From the NCBI GenBank assembly GCA_947632185.1, contig CANROH010000008.1:1-37901 (forward strand): a stretch of 37,901 nucleotides of DNA, written 5' to 3'. Both the position numbers and the translations under genes were made by a program. Positions 28,787 to 37,627 of the stretch are shown here, piece by piece; position 1 is the first letter of the stretch, and the number at the start of each line of letters is the position of its first letter. The notes beneath the pieces were generated by a model. That model was not told where the DNA came from. It did no database searches and saw only the letters and a list, made by a program, of their open reading frames with translations. This DNA comes from an uncultured Clostridia bacterium. GTDB lineage: Bacteria > Bacillota > Clostridia > TANB77 > CAG-508.

Positions 28787-30660
28787 TTATCTCCCATCAT
28801 TCTCAGCTTCTTTATCTTGTATATTCTTGTTTTGGTATGAACGTATACCTTTGGAAACTTCTTTTGCAATATTGCCTATATCTTCTGAAGTAACATCTTG
28901 TGTAGATATTAAAATAGCAGATTCAAGTGCTGATGGTATCTGTTGTGCGTTTTGTCGTAATTCATCAGCTTTTACCATTTCTTCATATAATGATTGATCT
29001 TGTTCAGCCTCAGCTTCATGTTTTTGCCTATTTTGATCTATTCTCTCTTTAATATCCGATGACATATATTTTTCTACTTTCTTGGATCTTGATAATGAGT
29101 AGGGATATTTAGACTTTTTACCATTTTCTCTTTTTTGATCAGCTGATTTAGTATAAGATAAAGTTTTTAATCTTCTTTGTTTTATATCTTCCTTCGTTAC
29201 TGGCTCAATACCATGGTTAGGTCCTAATTGAATTCTTTCTTGAACTAATTGTTGATATAGTTTTTCACATCTAGCATTAGTTAATGAAGAAAGAAAAACT
29301 TTTAGTTTTTCATAATCACATTTTCCTTCAACTACTTTTGGATCAAATGCTACAACTAATTCTCCATCTACAACTAAATTTTCATCTTCATTTTTTTTAA
29401 TTTACTTAGTGGTTCAGCTATAGGTTCTGTAGGAATTTTATCAGGATGATCAACATAATATTGTAATAATTTATCTAGCACAACTTCTTGTCTTTCTACA
29501 TTGTTTCCAGTAATTAATCCCCTTTTTCCATCATCTGGAATGTAAAAAATTGCATCATCTTTAAATTCAGCACACAATCTTGCCATATCCATGCTTCTCA
29601 TATTGTCAGTTATTTCACCTTTTGGCTCTCTTCCATCTAATCCGACAAAAGCCTCTTCAATCATTGATTCTTCTAATAATTCTCTTCTTTCTTGCCCAGA
29701 TAATTTCATATATTCCATTACTTGTTCTACTGTAAATTGCTTCTTGCTAGCTTTTATCCTATCACTAAGAAGACTTATAAATGCATCATGTTGTTCTGCA
29801 TTTTCTTCTGTTCTTTCCAATGGAAAAAAAACCATTTCAGCATATTCTTCAAAGTCAAAATTCATATATTCAACTTTATCAGCCTGTCTCACAATTTGTG
29901 CCATTATATCTCTTGGTGGAGTCGGAAATCTACTTCTACTGTGAGCTAGAATTGCAGTAACAAATTTTGTTTCATCTATCTTTGCAATTTGTTCAGCTAC
30001 TTCTGGTCTAACTATTTCAGTTGTTGCTACACGTTCCTTTAAATTTCTTAAGATTCTTATAAAAATTTGAGCACTATATTCATTATGCTCGTATCCTATT
30101 CCCACATCTCCTCTTTTAATTTCTTGAAAAGTTTCATAGTCATATTCTTGACCTTCTTCAATTTGTCCTTCAAATTTTTCAGCAGTTTTAGCATCTGCAA
30201 CAACTTTTACTCCAGCAAAATCACTTCTTCTTTGTTCAGAAACCTCTGCTCTCATTTCAGAATTTTTGGCTGATAGTTCTTCAAGTTTTGAATCTAGTAC
30301 ACTTTCACCATCATGTCCCAAAGGAGTATGTCCTAAATCATGAGAGTACCCCATTATATGACCAATAATTCTTTGTATACGTAGATTAATAGCATATAAT
30401 TCTGGATTTTCTTGTTCTTTTTCTGAAAAGATTTTTTCAAACGCTTTTTCTGCCATATTTGCACTTGTAATGCCTATATTATGTGAATGTCCTCCTCTAC
30501 TTCTTCCAAAACCATCATAAAACATTTGTGTTTTTCCATAAAGTAATTTATATTCTGGTGAGTGTAACACATCTACTTCTAATTGTTGTAAAGCATAAGC
30601 TACAGCTTCTGCCTTTTCAATATCATTAATATATGATATTCCTTCTACATCTATTGGCAT
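28787..30660 (-). CDS. HD-domain dNTP triphosphohydrolase-like protein, broken by a -1 shift in a run of eight A
   Basis: The N-terminal domain resembles dGTP triphosphohydrolases: GGHSHNIG (about 57-64), then HIMGYSHDLGHTPLGHDGE (about 101-119) with the HD pair and a further histidine, and later a helical region containing QIVRQADKVEYMNFDFEEYAE. The plain frame ends at KLKKMKMKI after the run of eight A (29391-29398 as T on plus). Stepping back one base there (K-K-N-E-D-E-N-L-V-V) opens a long frame through KSKYPYSLSRSKKVEKY to a stop at 28787: about 624 residues in total. The A run is a possible -1 slippery site, a transcriptional slippage site or a simple indel. It is not at CGG. Confidence 0.75.
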
Positions 30661-30661
30661 A

Positions 30662-31348
30662 TTAAATTTCTCCTAAAATATTCTCAATTACAGATTGTTC
30701 GTCAAGTGCTGCATTAATCATCGTATCTTTTATTTTGTTTTTTATTTTACTAACTCTTTCTTCATCTGGTCGTTTTTCTCTATTTGCAACAACTTTTGAA
30801 ATTTTTTCTTGCCATTCACTTCTTTGTAATATTCCATTTTCATCCTTATGAATTCCATTAATCATAGTATTTTCTAAAATACTTCCTCCTAATTTTTCTT
30901 GCTCCTCTGGAGTTAATAAGCTATATGATTTTAAAGCATCTTCTACAAATGCAACCAATTTTGCTTCATTTGATAAATGATCATCATCTATATTATTATT
31001 TAAATCAGTTAAATCTTTTTTTAGTTGTTCATTTGGACTTTCCTCTGCAATGTTAGCTAATTTTTTAAGTGAAATTTTTGTTTTATCATAAGCCGAACCT
31101 AATAGTTCTTTAATAGCTATTTCTCCTTCAATTCCATAAGGAGCAATTCCTAAATATTTTGTAAGAGCTAAGACGCTACAATATTCCATATCTAATCCAT
31201 TTACGGCTGCTACTGTTTCTACATAACTTTGAACTTCTCTTACATAGCTACCAGCACTACCATATCCTTTTACTGGTGATTCTTTGCCATGTGCAGCTTT
31301 TAATTCTTTTGAATAAAAAATCCTATTTTTAATTTTGTTATAATTCAT
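30662..31348 (-). CDS. Uncharacterised skin-element protein, copy 1
   Basis: A 228-residue mostly helical protein (MNYNKIKNRIFYSKELKAAH start) with no domain I recognise. It contains HLSNEAKLVAFVEDALKSYS and a C-terminal Lys-rich helix. It is nearly the same as the 226-residue protein at 31615-32295; the central part is identical at DNA level. Its stop directly abuts the start of the HD-domain gene (one base apart), suggesting translational coupling, so the pair may work together. The CGG in TCG GCT is out of frame. Confidence 0.7.
   Translation of the reverse strand: MNYNKIKNRIFYSKELKAAHGKESPVKGYGSAGSYVREVQSYVETVAAVNGLDMEYCSVLALTKYLGIAPYGIEGEIAIKELLGSAYDKTKISLKKLANIAEESPNEQLKKDLTDLNNNIDDDHLSNEAKLVAFVEDALKSYSLLTPEEQEKLGGSILENTMINGIHKDENGILQRSEWQEKISKVVANREKRPDEERVSKIKNKIKDTMINAALDEQSVIENILGEI
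30771..31036. repeat. Direct repeat, copy 1 (266 bases, identical to 31718-31983)
   Basis: From CGTTTTTCTC to ATTTGG the two copies match base for base, by eye; the flanks on both sides differ at scattered positions. This lies in the central part of the two paralogous genes and points to recent duplication or gene conversion. Confidence 0.8.
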
Positions 31349-31516
31349 ATTCTTTTCCTCTTTCTTTGTTGATTTTATTTTAATTCATATTCTTTTACCT
31401 TATATATTAATTTTATCTATAAATATTATTTTTTTCAATAACATTTATTTAAAAATTTTTTTGCTTTTTATCTTTTATATTACAGTATTTTTAAATTTTT
31501 TGTTCATTAATAAAAA

Positions 31517-31550
31517 AATAAAAGCCAAGATGCTATTCTTGACTTTTATT
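31517..31550 (-). terminator. Probable terminator between the two paralogues
   Basis: AATAAAAGCCAAGA (31517-31530) and TCTTGACTTTTATT (31537-31550) form a stem with one mismatch, about 65 bases after the stop of copy 2. The stretch 31349-31614 otherwise has no open frame and is AT-rich. Confidence 0.6.
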
Positions 31551-31614
31551 TGTAAACTATTTAAGTAATTGCTTCCACCATAATGTGTATGTATTATATA
31601 ATTAATACCATATT

Positions 31615-32295
31615 TTACTCTAAAATATTTTCAATTACAGATTGCTCATCACGTGTTGCATTAATAATCGTATCTTTTATTTTGTTTTTTATTTCACTAA
31701 CTCTTTCTCCATCTGGGCGTTTTTCTCTATTTGCAACAACTTTTGAAATTTTTTCTTGCCATTCACTTCTTTGTAATATTCCATTTTCATCCTTATGAAT
31801 TCCATTAATCATAGTATTTTCTAAAATACTTCCTCCTAATTTTTCTTGCTCCTCTGGAGTTAATAAGCTATATGATTTTAAAGCATCTTCTACAAATGCA
31901 ACCAATTTTGCTTCATTTGATAAATGATCATCATCTATATTATTATTTAAATCAGTTAAATCTTTTTTTAGTTGTTCATTTGGGCTTTCTTCTGCAATAT
32001 TAGCTAATTTTTCAAGTGAAATTTTAGTTTTATCATAAGCTGAGCCTAATAGTTCTTTAATAGCAATTTCTCCTTCAATTCCATAAGGAGGAATTCCTAA
32101 ATATTTTGTAAGAGCTAAAACACTACAATAATCCCTATTCAATCCATTTACAACTGCCACTGTTTCTACACATCTTTGAACTTCTCTTGCATAACCGCCT
32201 GCACTACCATACCCTTTTACTGGTGATTCTTTGCCATGTGCAGTTTTTAATTCTTTTGAATAAAAAATTCTATTTTTTATTTTATTATAATCCAT
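31615..32295 (-). CDS. Uncharacterised skin-element protein, copy 2
   Basis: A 226-residue paralogue of the 30662-31348 protein, beginning MDYNKIKNRIFYSKELKTAH. The two differ mainly in the first 90 residues (for example GGYAREVQRCVETV against GSYVREVQSYVETV) and in a few C-terminal positions. It is followed by its own terminator, whereas copy 1 is joined to the HD gene. It is the gene nearest to the N-terminal sigK end. The function is unknown. The CGG in GGC GGT (Gly-Gly) is out of frame. Confidence 0.7.
   Translation of the reverse strand: MDYNKIKNRIFYSKELKTAHGKESPVKGYGSAGGYAREVQRCVETVAVVNGLNRDYCSVLALTKYLGIPPYGIEGEIAIKELLGSAYDKTKISLEKLANIAEESPNEQLKKDLTDLNNNIDDDHLSNEAKLVAFVEDALKSYSLLTPEEQEKLGGSILENTMINGIHKDENGILQRSEWQEKISKVVANREKRPDGERVSEIKNKIKDTIINATRDEQSVIENILE
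31718..31983. repeat. Direct repeat, copy 2 (266 bases, identical to 30771-31036)
   Basis: Second copy of the identical block in the same orientation, 947 bases away. Recombination between the copies would delete one paralogue. Confidence 0.8.
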
Positions 32296-32402
32296 ATGAC
32301 TACCTCTTTAAAAACAAATTCTAAAAAAATTATAACATACAAAGTTTTAAAACACAAGTAACACTTGCGTTTAACTGTTTTTATTATTATGTATAAATAT
32401 AG

Positions 32403-32759
32403 TCAATATGTTAGAATTTCATTCTCTATACATTTAGCAACATATGTAGCCAGTTTAAAATTTTTATTCACATCAAAGCTATTTATTCCCTTTATTAATC
32501 CAATACTTCCTATTGATATTAAATCATCCTGATCAATATTAGTTGATGAATACTTTTTGGATACATGTGCTACTAGCCTCAAGTTTCTTTCAATAAGTAT
32601 ATTTCTTGCCTCTTCATCTCCATTTTTCATTCTTTCTAAATATATTTTTTCTTCTTCCATACTTAACGGTTCTGGAAACAAAGCTCCACTTTGTATATAT
32701 CCTACTCCAAACATTATTTGACTTAAAATAAAAATGTTAGACATAGAAAAAATAAACAT
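32403..32759 (-). CDS. sigK: Sigma-K, N-terminal half (SpoIVCB-like)
   Basis: The N-terminal half of the mother-cell sigma factor. The ATG at 32759 follows GGTGGAGG; an earlier ATG at 32780 lacks a site. It starts MFIFSMSNIFILSQIMFGVG, a hydrophobic stretch like the SigK pro-sequence removed by SpoIVFB in Bacillus, then FPEPLSMEEEKIYLERMKNG, NLRLVAHVSKKYS, IDQDDLISIGSIGLIKGINSF (region 2) and KLATYVAKCIENEIL. After that the frame runs into the element and ends with TY-stop. The rest of the protein is at 25849-26208. The presence of a pro-sequence is notable, since Clostridioides SigK lacks one. Confidence 0.92.
   Translation of the reverse strand: MFIFSMSNIFILSQIMFGVGYIQSGALFPEPLSMEEEKIYLERMKNGDEEARNILIERNLRLVAHVSKKYSSTNIDQDDLISIGSIGLIKGINSFDVNKNFKLATYVAKCIENEILTY
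32419..32423 (-). other. Attachment core, N-terminal sigK end of the element
   Basis: AATGA on the minus strand in ATAGAGAATGAAATTCTAAC. The five bases match those at 26204-26208, and joining at this word restores a full sigK frame. Confidence 0.75.
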
Positions 32760-32828
32760 GTATGTACCTCCACCAAACATCTTATAAATTAGTATATGTC
32801 ATTTTTCTATATTCGTGCCTGACCAAAT

Positions 32829-32866
32829 AAAAAATGGTTTGGGTGTAGCCACCTAAACCATTTTTT
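32829..32866 (-). terminator. Terminator after the SleB-like gene
   Basis: AAAAAATGGTTT (32829-32840) and AAACCATTTTTT (32855-32866), with further GG/CC pairing towards the loop. It lies just after the stop at 32877 and before sigK. Confidence 0.82.
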
Positions 32867-32876
32867 AAGGATTGCA

Positions 32877-33680
32877 TTAATCATTAAAGTCCACGTGAAA
32901 CCGATGATTTCCAATTTGTATGTACTCAATACCTTCTCTAATCTTTGCTTGATATCCAGACACGCCTGCTGGTGAAAAGAAATATAATGCTCCGTTTTCA
33001 AATACTGCTCTTGTTGGATCCCAACCTTTGCAAGCATCCTCAACAGCATCCATGCAGTTTGGACATTTAGCGAGTTTTTCATCAGTCACAGAATCAATTT
33101 TTGCAAATTGGTTCTTCTGAGTAACTATAGACTTGATTGAAGTTCTATCAAAGTACCTCACATCAGAATAGTACCGATTAATGATAACCGCTGCCACTGC
33201 TACTTGTCCTTCGTAAATTTCTCCTCTTGCTTCTGCATAAACCACCTTTGCCATATATAATTTATCTTCTTCAGAAAAATTATAATAATAGTCTTCACTA
33301 GGACCATATGCAGAAATAATTGGAACTTCAGGTTCTTTTTTAATTTCTTCTGTTTGTATAGATGTAGTAGATGATGTAATTGAATCATTAGTGTTAATCA
33401 AACTATTGTCACCACAATCAAAAGTGCTTGTTATTTGCGGCTTATCAGTAGTTGTCTGATTAGTTTGATCATCATCTTCATTACTATTAAAAATAAATGG
33501 TATCAACAAAAGAAATAGAAAAATGGCACCTATTAAAACTACGAAACACTTCTTTAGTCTCCTTTTCATTCTTTTCTTTTTGCGTATCTGTTTCTTTTTA
33601 GTTACGCAATTCCGGTAATTCGCACACTCTTGGCAATCAGTAATTTCTTTTTTGGAACATTTTTGAAAAAGCTTATTCAT
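32877..33680 (-). CDS. SleB-type cell wall hydrolase with ordinary in-frame CGG codons, foreign-looking
   Basis: A 267-residue membrane-anchored hydrolase: a Cys-rich basic N-terminus (CSKKEITDCQECANYRNCV), a membrane segment (about 46-65), a Ser/Thr-rich linker, and a Hydrolase_2 (SleB) domain with the catalytic Glu in YMAKVVYAEARGEIYEGQVAV. SleB proteins cut spore cortex peptidoglycan. Three in-frame CGG codons (33614-33612, 33176-33174, 32903-32901) encode Arg in ANYRNC, IINRYYS and IGNHRFH; the second and third fit the family consensus. Under the +1 rule the first would end the protein after four more codons. Codon use (CGC, CAG, GTG, CAC) differs from native genes, and it has its own promoter and terminator. 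It was probably acquired recently, or CGG is still partly read as Arg. Confidence 0.8.
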   Translation of the reverse strand: MNKLFQKCSKKEITDCQECANYRNCVTKKKQIRKKKRMKRRLKKCFVVLIGAIFLFLLLIPFIFNSNEDDDQTNQTTTDKPQITSTFDCGDNSLINTNDSITSSTTSIQTEEIKKEPEVPIISAYGPSEDYYYNFSEEDKLYMAKVVYAEARGEIYEGQVAVAAVIINRYYSDVRYFDRTSIKSIVTQKNQFAKIDSVTDEKLAKCPNCMDAVEDACKGWDPTRAVFENGALYFFSPAGVSGYQAKIREGIEYIQIGNHRFHVDFND

Positions 33681-33752
33681 TTTTTAATCCTCCTATATTC
33701 TTATTTTTAGAATAATTGATTTTTCAAATAGCTCTTAAAAGAACTTATATAA

Positions 33753-33781
33753 ATTATACCTAAAATATATACTTTTTTCAA
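33753..33781 (-). promoter_or_regulatory. Sigma-A promoter of the SleB-like gene
   Basis: TTGAAA (33781-33776) and TATAAT (33758-33753) are 17 bases apart on the minus strand. An imperfect palindrome (AGTTCT, four bases, AGAGCT) lies just downstream and could be an operator. A GGAGG site precedes the ATG at 33680. Confidence 0.65.
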
Positions 33782-33798
33782 TTTCTTTTTGAAAAAAA

Positions 33799-35430
33799 TT
33801 AAGCAATCTTCATATTTCTAAGTTCTTTTGCATGATTTAATGATATCTCTGTTATTGTTCCACTTGAAATTCTTGCAATTTCTTTTAATACTTCATCTTC
33901 ATTTAATAATTTTACTTTTGTTTTTGTTTTATTTTCTTCAACTTCTTTACATACATAATAGTTATAATCACCTTTTGCAGCTATACTTGCTAAATGAGTT
34001 ACACAAATTACCTGATGATTTTTAGATATTTTTTTCATTTTTTCACCAGTACTATTTGCTGCTATTCCACTTATTCCTGTATCTATTTCATCAAAAATCA
34101 TCACAGGTATCTTGTCTACATCAGCTAATACATTTTTTATAGCAAGCATTATCCTAGACATTTCTCCACCTGATGCAATTTTTACTAGTGGTTTTGCTTC
34201 TTCTCCAATATTTGTAGATATTAAAAATTCAACTTTATCTAAACCATTAACATTAAATTTATTATCTTGTGAAAATTCTATTTTTGTACTAAATTTTGCA
34301 TTTTTCATTTCTAGTTCTTCTAATTCTTTATTAATTTCTTCTGATAATTTTCTTGCAAAATTATGTCTTATTTTACTCATATTTTCTGCTATTTTATACA
34401 TTTCACTTTCTGTTTCATTTAATTTATTTTTTAAAGATTGCACATATTCTTCCATATTTTCTATTTCATAAATTTCTTTACTTACTTGATTTTTATATTC
34501 TAAAATTTCTTTTATATTATTTCCATATTTTCTTTTTAAATTACTTATTAAATATAATCTTTCTTCAATTGCTTCTTGTTCTTTTTCATCAAATTCCATA
34601 TTTGAATTAAAATCTGATATATCTCTTGATGCTTCCTGTATTTCATAATAACTTTCTTTTAATACTGACACTACTCTAGAATATTCTTCATTATATTTTT
34701 CTATTTTTTCTAAAGATTTTATTGCAATATTCATACCATCTATAATATTATCATGCAATTGTTCTTCAGCTTCTTGTAAATTTACTGTTATTTTTTCTGA
34801 ATCTCTTATTATTTGCCTTCTATTTTCTAACTCTTCTTCTTCACCAACTTTTAACTTTGCTTCTTCTATTTCATTTACTTGATAATTTAACAAGTCTAAT
34901 TTTCTTTGCTTTTCTTTATCATCTCCATAATTATTACTAATTTCTGTTTTTATTTTTATATATTTTTCATATAATTTTTTATATTTTTCTTTATTAGATT
35001 CAATTTCTAAATTAGAATACTCATCTAAAAGTTCAATATGAGTATTTACATTTAAAATAGACTGATTATCATTTTGACCATGTATATCAATAATATTATT
35101 CATAAATTTTTTAAGCTCACTAACTGTAACTAATCTTCCATTTATTTTACATATATTTTTTCCGTTTACATTTATTTCCCTTGAAACTATAACTGTATCA
35201 TCTTCAAATCCATAATTAGGTAAATATACAGACATTTCAACATATGAATTATTTTCACCTTTTCTTATCATTTCCTTTGAAAATCTTCCACCAGCTAATA
35301 TTTGAAGTGATCCAATTATAAGTGTTTTTCCTGCACCTGTTTCTCCTGTCAAAACATTAAATCCTTCATTTAAATTTATTGTTATATCATCAATAATTCC
35401 TATATTTTTTATATGTAATGTATTAATCAT
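33799..35430 (-). CDS. recN: DNA repair protein RecN
   Basis: An SMC-like ATPase acting early in double-strand-break repair. It has Walker A in NVLTGETGAGKTLIIGSL (about 25-42), a long coiled coil (about 150-380), the signature KIASGGEMSRIMLAIK, Walker B in PVMIFDEIDTGISG and the ICVTHLASIAAKGDYNY region. The length of 543 is near normal. A LexA box in its promoter predicts SOS induction. In RecN the pair AGA AGG CAA is read normally, so AGG is sense here. The one CGG (AAC GGA) is out of frame. Confidence 0.96.
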   Translation of the reverse strand: MINTLHIKNIGIIDDITINLNEGFNVLTGETGAGKTLIIGSLQILAGGRFSKEMIRKGENNSYVEMSVYLPNYGFEDDTVIVSREINVNGKNICKINGRLVTVSELKKFMNNIIDIHGQNDNQSILNVNTHIELLDEYSNLEIESNKEKYKKLYEKYIKIKTEISNNYGDDKEKQRKLDLLNYQVNEIEEAKLKVGEEEELENRRQIIRDSEKITVNLQEAEEQLHDNIIDGMNIAIKSLEKIEKYNEEYSRVVSVLKESYYEIQEASRDISDFNSNMEFDEKEQEAIEERLYLISNLKRKYGNNIKEILEYKNQVSKEIYEIENMEEYVQSLKNKLNETESEMYKIAENMSKIRHNFARKLSEEINKELEELEMKNAKFSTKIEFSQDNKFNVNGLDKVEFLISTNIGEEAKPLVKIASGGEMSRIMLAIKNVLADVDKIPVMIFDEIDTGISGIAANSTGEKMKKISKNHQVICVTHLASIAAKGDYNYYVCKEVEENKTKTKVKLLNEDEVLKEIARISSGTITEISLNHAKELRNMKIA

Positions 35431-35498
35431 AGCATTTAATAGGATATTTTTTATTAATATCCGTACTCCTTTTCTCAGTTTTAATATATTAATTTAAG

Positions 35499-35512
35499 CG
35501 AATTTATGTTCG
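35499..35512. promoter_or_regulatory. LexA (SOS) box before recN
   Basis: CGAATTTATGTTCG matches the Gram-positive SOS box CGAAC-N4-GTTCG at nine of ten fixed positions. It lies between the -10 box and the start of recN. A second weak match (CGAACAAATGTATT, minus strand) overlaps the -35 box. Confidence 0.82.
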
Positions 35513-35520
35513 CTATACGT

Positions 35521-35548
35521 ATTATATATCTTTTTAAAAATTTGTCAA
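35521..35548 (-). promoter_or_regulatory. Sigma-A promoter of recN
   Basis: TTGACA (35548-35543) and TATAAT (35526-35521) with a 16-base spacer, directly upstream of the LexA box. Confidence 0.75.
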
Positions 35549-35652
35549 TACATTTGTTCGCTTTTTTTAAAAAAATATTTAGTTTCTAATTTTTCTGTAA
35601 TGTAATCCAACAAACATAGTATTCTATTTTTTAACATTTTGTAAAAAAATAA

Positions 35653-35692
35653 TAAATAGCATTATCAATATTATAAATTGATAATGCTATTT
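35653..35692 (-). terminator. Terminator after the large membrane protein gene
   Basis: AAATAGCATTATCAAT (35653-35668) and ATTGATAATGCTATTT (35677-35692) form a 16-base perfect stem with an eight-base loop. Confidence 0.85.
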
Positions 35693-35717
35693 ATTTAAAC
35701 ATATTATTTGTATATAA

Positions 35718-37547
35718 TTACCTTCTGCCTGTTAGTATATCATCAAATATTATAAAATTTGGTGTAGTTTTATTTTCATTATATTTTACCTTAACAATAT
35801 ATATAGGAGTTGCATTTTCAAGATATAACGCATTCGGTAATATATCAGTAATTTCTGTAATTTCAAAATTATATCTATCTAATTCTATTAATTTGTCATT
35901 AAATTTTAACTCCCATAATGGAATATATATATCATTATTTAATACATTATCCCAGTATATTTTTTTTGATATATCAGTATCTCCAGTTTTTAAACCATAT
36001 GCTAATTGTACTATCTTGTCATCAACATTAAGCATTGATGGTATTGCACTATCATCATTTATTACACCCCATATACCATCAATATCATATTTTAAGTAAT
36101 CTTGGTCTTTTAATAAACAAGAAAAATTAAGTTTTAAATTTCCTAAAACATCTTGATTTTTAAAATCATAATGAGTAAATACACAACAAACAAGCCAATT
36201 TGAGAATCCTAAATATGCAGCTGCTCCTAATATATATGCTGTTAGTGTTACTAATAAAAGGTTTTTCATATTTAATAGCTTAAGTAATAATTTTATAATA
36301 AGTACACTTGATAAAACTGGTATAATTCCTGCATATCTTGTATATCCTATTGAAAACTTAGTCCAAGTTAAATATAAATATAGCAAATATGCAGTATATA
36401 CTATATTTATTGATAGTTCTATTTTTTCTTTTTTTACTATCTTTTTATATGTAATATATAATAAATATATTATTGAAATTATATATCCTGTTACAAAATT
36501 TAAATCTGTATCACAATAACCCTCATATCCCTTATTAGGAAATATCATTATATACATTGGCCAAATTATAAATTGTAATAGATTCTTTGGTCCATATCTT
36601 TCATCTAACCAATTTTCATTTGCAAAATATTTAGATTTAAAAATAGTATTATAATATGGAAATACAGGACTTCCAGTTTGAACTAAGGTATCAATCAGAT
36701 ATGGAAACATTGGTAAAATAGCAACTATAATTAAAAAAATATAGTCATACCATTTTATATTTTTAATGTCTTTAATATTACGTACTAATATATATAATAA
36801 AGGTAATACTAAATAAACTGCATTCGTAAGTTTTACGCAAACTATTAATCCAACTAAAAATGATAAGAAATATAGTCTAGATTTATTTTTAAATAAATCT
36901 TTGTATTCAAATAATAAAATATATGTAAATTCTAATAATAGTGATATAGAAAAATTATCTATATAATATGTTCCAATCTGTTGTAAAATAATAAATACAG
37001 ACATTGGAAGTAATGATAATATTGATAATTGATAATCTTTTAATTCCTCATTCACAAAATTTTTTATTATTTTTTTTATTTGATAAAACATTACTATAAA
37101 TATAAGATATGAAGGTATCGTTCCTAATCTAAAACCTAATCTTGATCTAAACAAATAAAATATTCTATCAACTATAGGAAAAATAAATGATGTCAATGTT
37201 CTTCCTGGAAAAAAATCATTATTTATTTTATCAGAAAATTCAAATTTCTGTAAGTATAAATGGTAACTATAAGAGTCCCAGAACTCATCTGGAAATACAA
37301 TCATAACAGTAAACATAAAAAATAAAATTACAAAAAATATAATATCCCATTTAGAAAAATCATTTTTTACTCTTATAGAAGTTTTAATCAATATTATATT
37401 TATTATAATATTGATTATCAAGCTAATAGCTTGAGCGAAAATATATCTAATACCTGTAAAATAAATTAAAAAATCCGAAATTATTATTTGCATAAATAAA
37501 ATAAGCAATAAATAAAAGCTAATATTAACTTCTTTTATTTTTTTCAT
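35718..37547 (-). CDS. Large polytopic membrane protein, GT-C glycosyltransferase-like
   Basis: A 609-residue protein with about eleven to twelve hydrophobic segments in the first ~470 residues and a soluble C-terminal region of about 130 residues. Between the second and third segments is an acidic loop, FPDEFWDSYSYHLYLQ, placed like the catalytic loop of GT-C enzymes that use lipid-linked sugars, such as the PMT and ArnT families. This suggests transfer of a sugar at the outer face of the membrane, but the assignment rests on layout rather than a signature. The gene stands alone with a terminator and a GGAGG ribosome site. The CGG in TCG GAT is out of frame. Confidence 0.6.
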   Translation of the reverse strand: MKKIKEVNISFYLLLILFMQIIISDFLIYFTGIRYIFAQAISLIINIIINIILIKTSIRVKNDFSKWDIIFFVILFFMFTVMIVFPDEFWDSYSYHLYLQKFEFSDKINNDFFPGRTLTSFIFPIVDRIFYLFRSRLGFRLGTIPSYLIFIVMFYQIKKIIKNFVNEELKDYQLSILSLLPMSVFIILQQIGTYYIDNFSISLLLEFTYILLFEYKDLFKNKSRLYFLSFLVGLIVCVKLTNAVYLVLPLLYILVRNIKDIKNIKWYDYIFLIIVAILPMFPYLIDTLVQTGSPVFPYYNTIFKSKYFANENWLDERYGPKNLLQFIIWPMYIMIFPNKGYEGYCDTDLNFVTGYIISIIYLLYITYKKIVKKEKIELSINIVYTAYLLYLYLTWTKFSIGYTRYAGIIPVLSSVLIIKLLLKLLNMKNLLLVTLTAYILGAAAYLGFSNWLVCCVFTHYDFKNQDVLGNLKLNFSCLLKDQDYLKYDIDGIWGVINDDSAIPSMLNVDDKIVQLAYGLKTGDTDISKKIYWDNVLNNDIYIPLWELKFNDKLIELDRYNFEITEITDILPNALYLENATPIYIVKVKYNENKTTPNFIIFDDILTGRR

Positions 37548-37627
37548 TTTATACCTCCATTAATATATATATAATTTATTGTAATTATATTAAAACTTTA
37601 TTTATTTGTAAATAAAAAAATAAAAAT

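Larger units (their letters stand above)
26204..32423 (-). mobile_element. Skin-like element splitting sigK (about 6.2 kb)
   Basis: An element inserted in sigK at the codon for Asn in CIENEIL, the same region as the Bacillus skin insertion. It carries a large serine recombinase at the sigK C-terminal side (its stop codon lies inside the crossover core), a 58-residue open frame, an uncharacterised protein, an HD-domain triphosphohydrolase-like gene and two near-identical paralogues. All are on the minus strand, like sigK. The recombinase follows the host CGG rule (two sites), so the element is adapted to this host or to hosts sharing the rule. Confidence 0.9.

Noticed and set aside
32807..33082. 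A minus-strand reading frame overlapping the end of the SleB-like gene
   Set aside because: Its N-terminal part is a shadow of the hydrolase frame with no family match or ribosome site. It happens to be the frame entered after the last CGG, but the plain frame matches the SleB consensus (IGNHRF).
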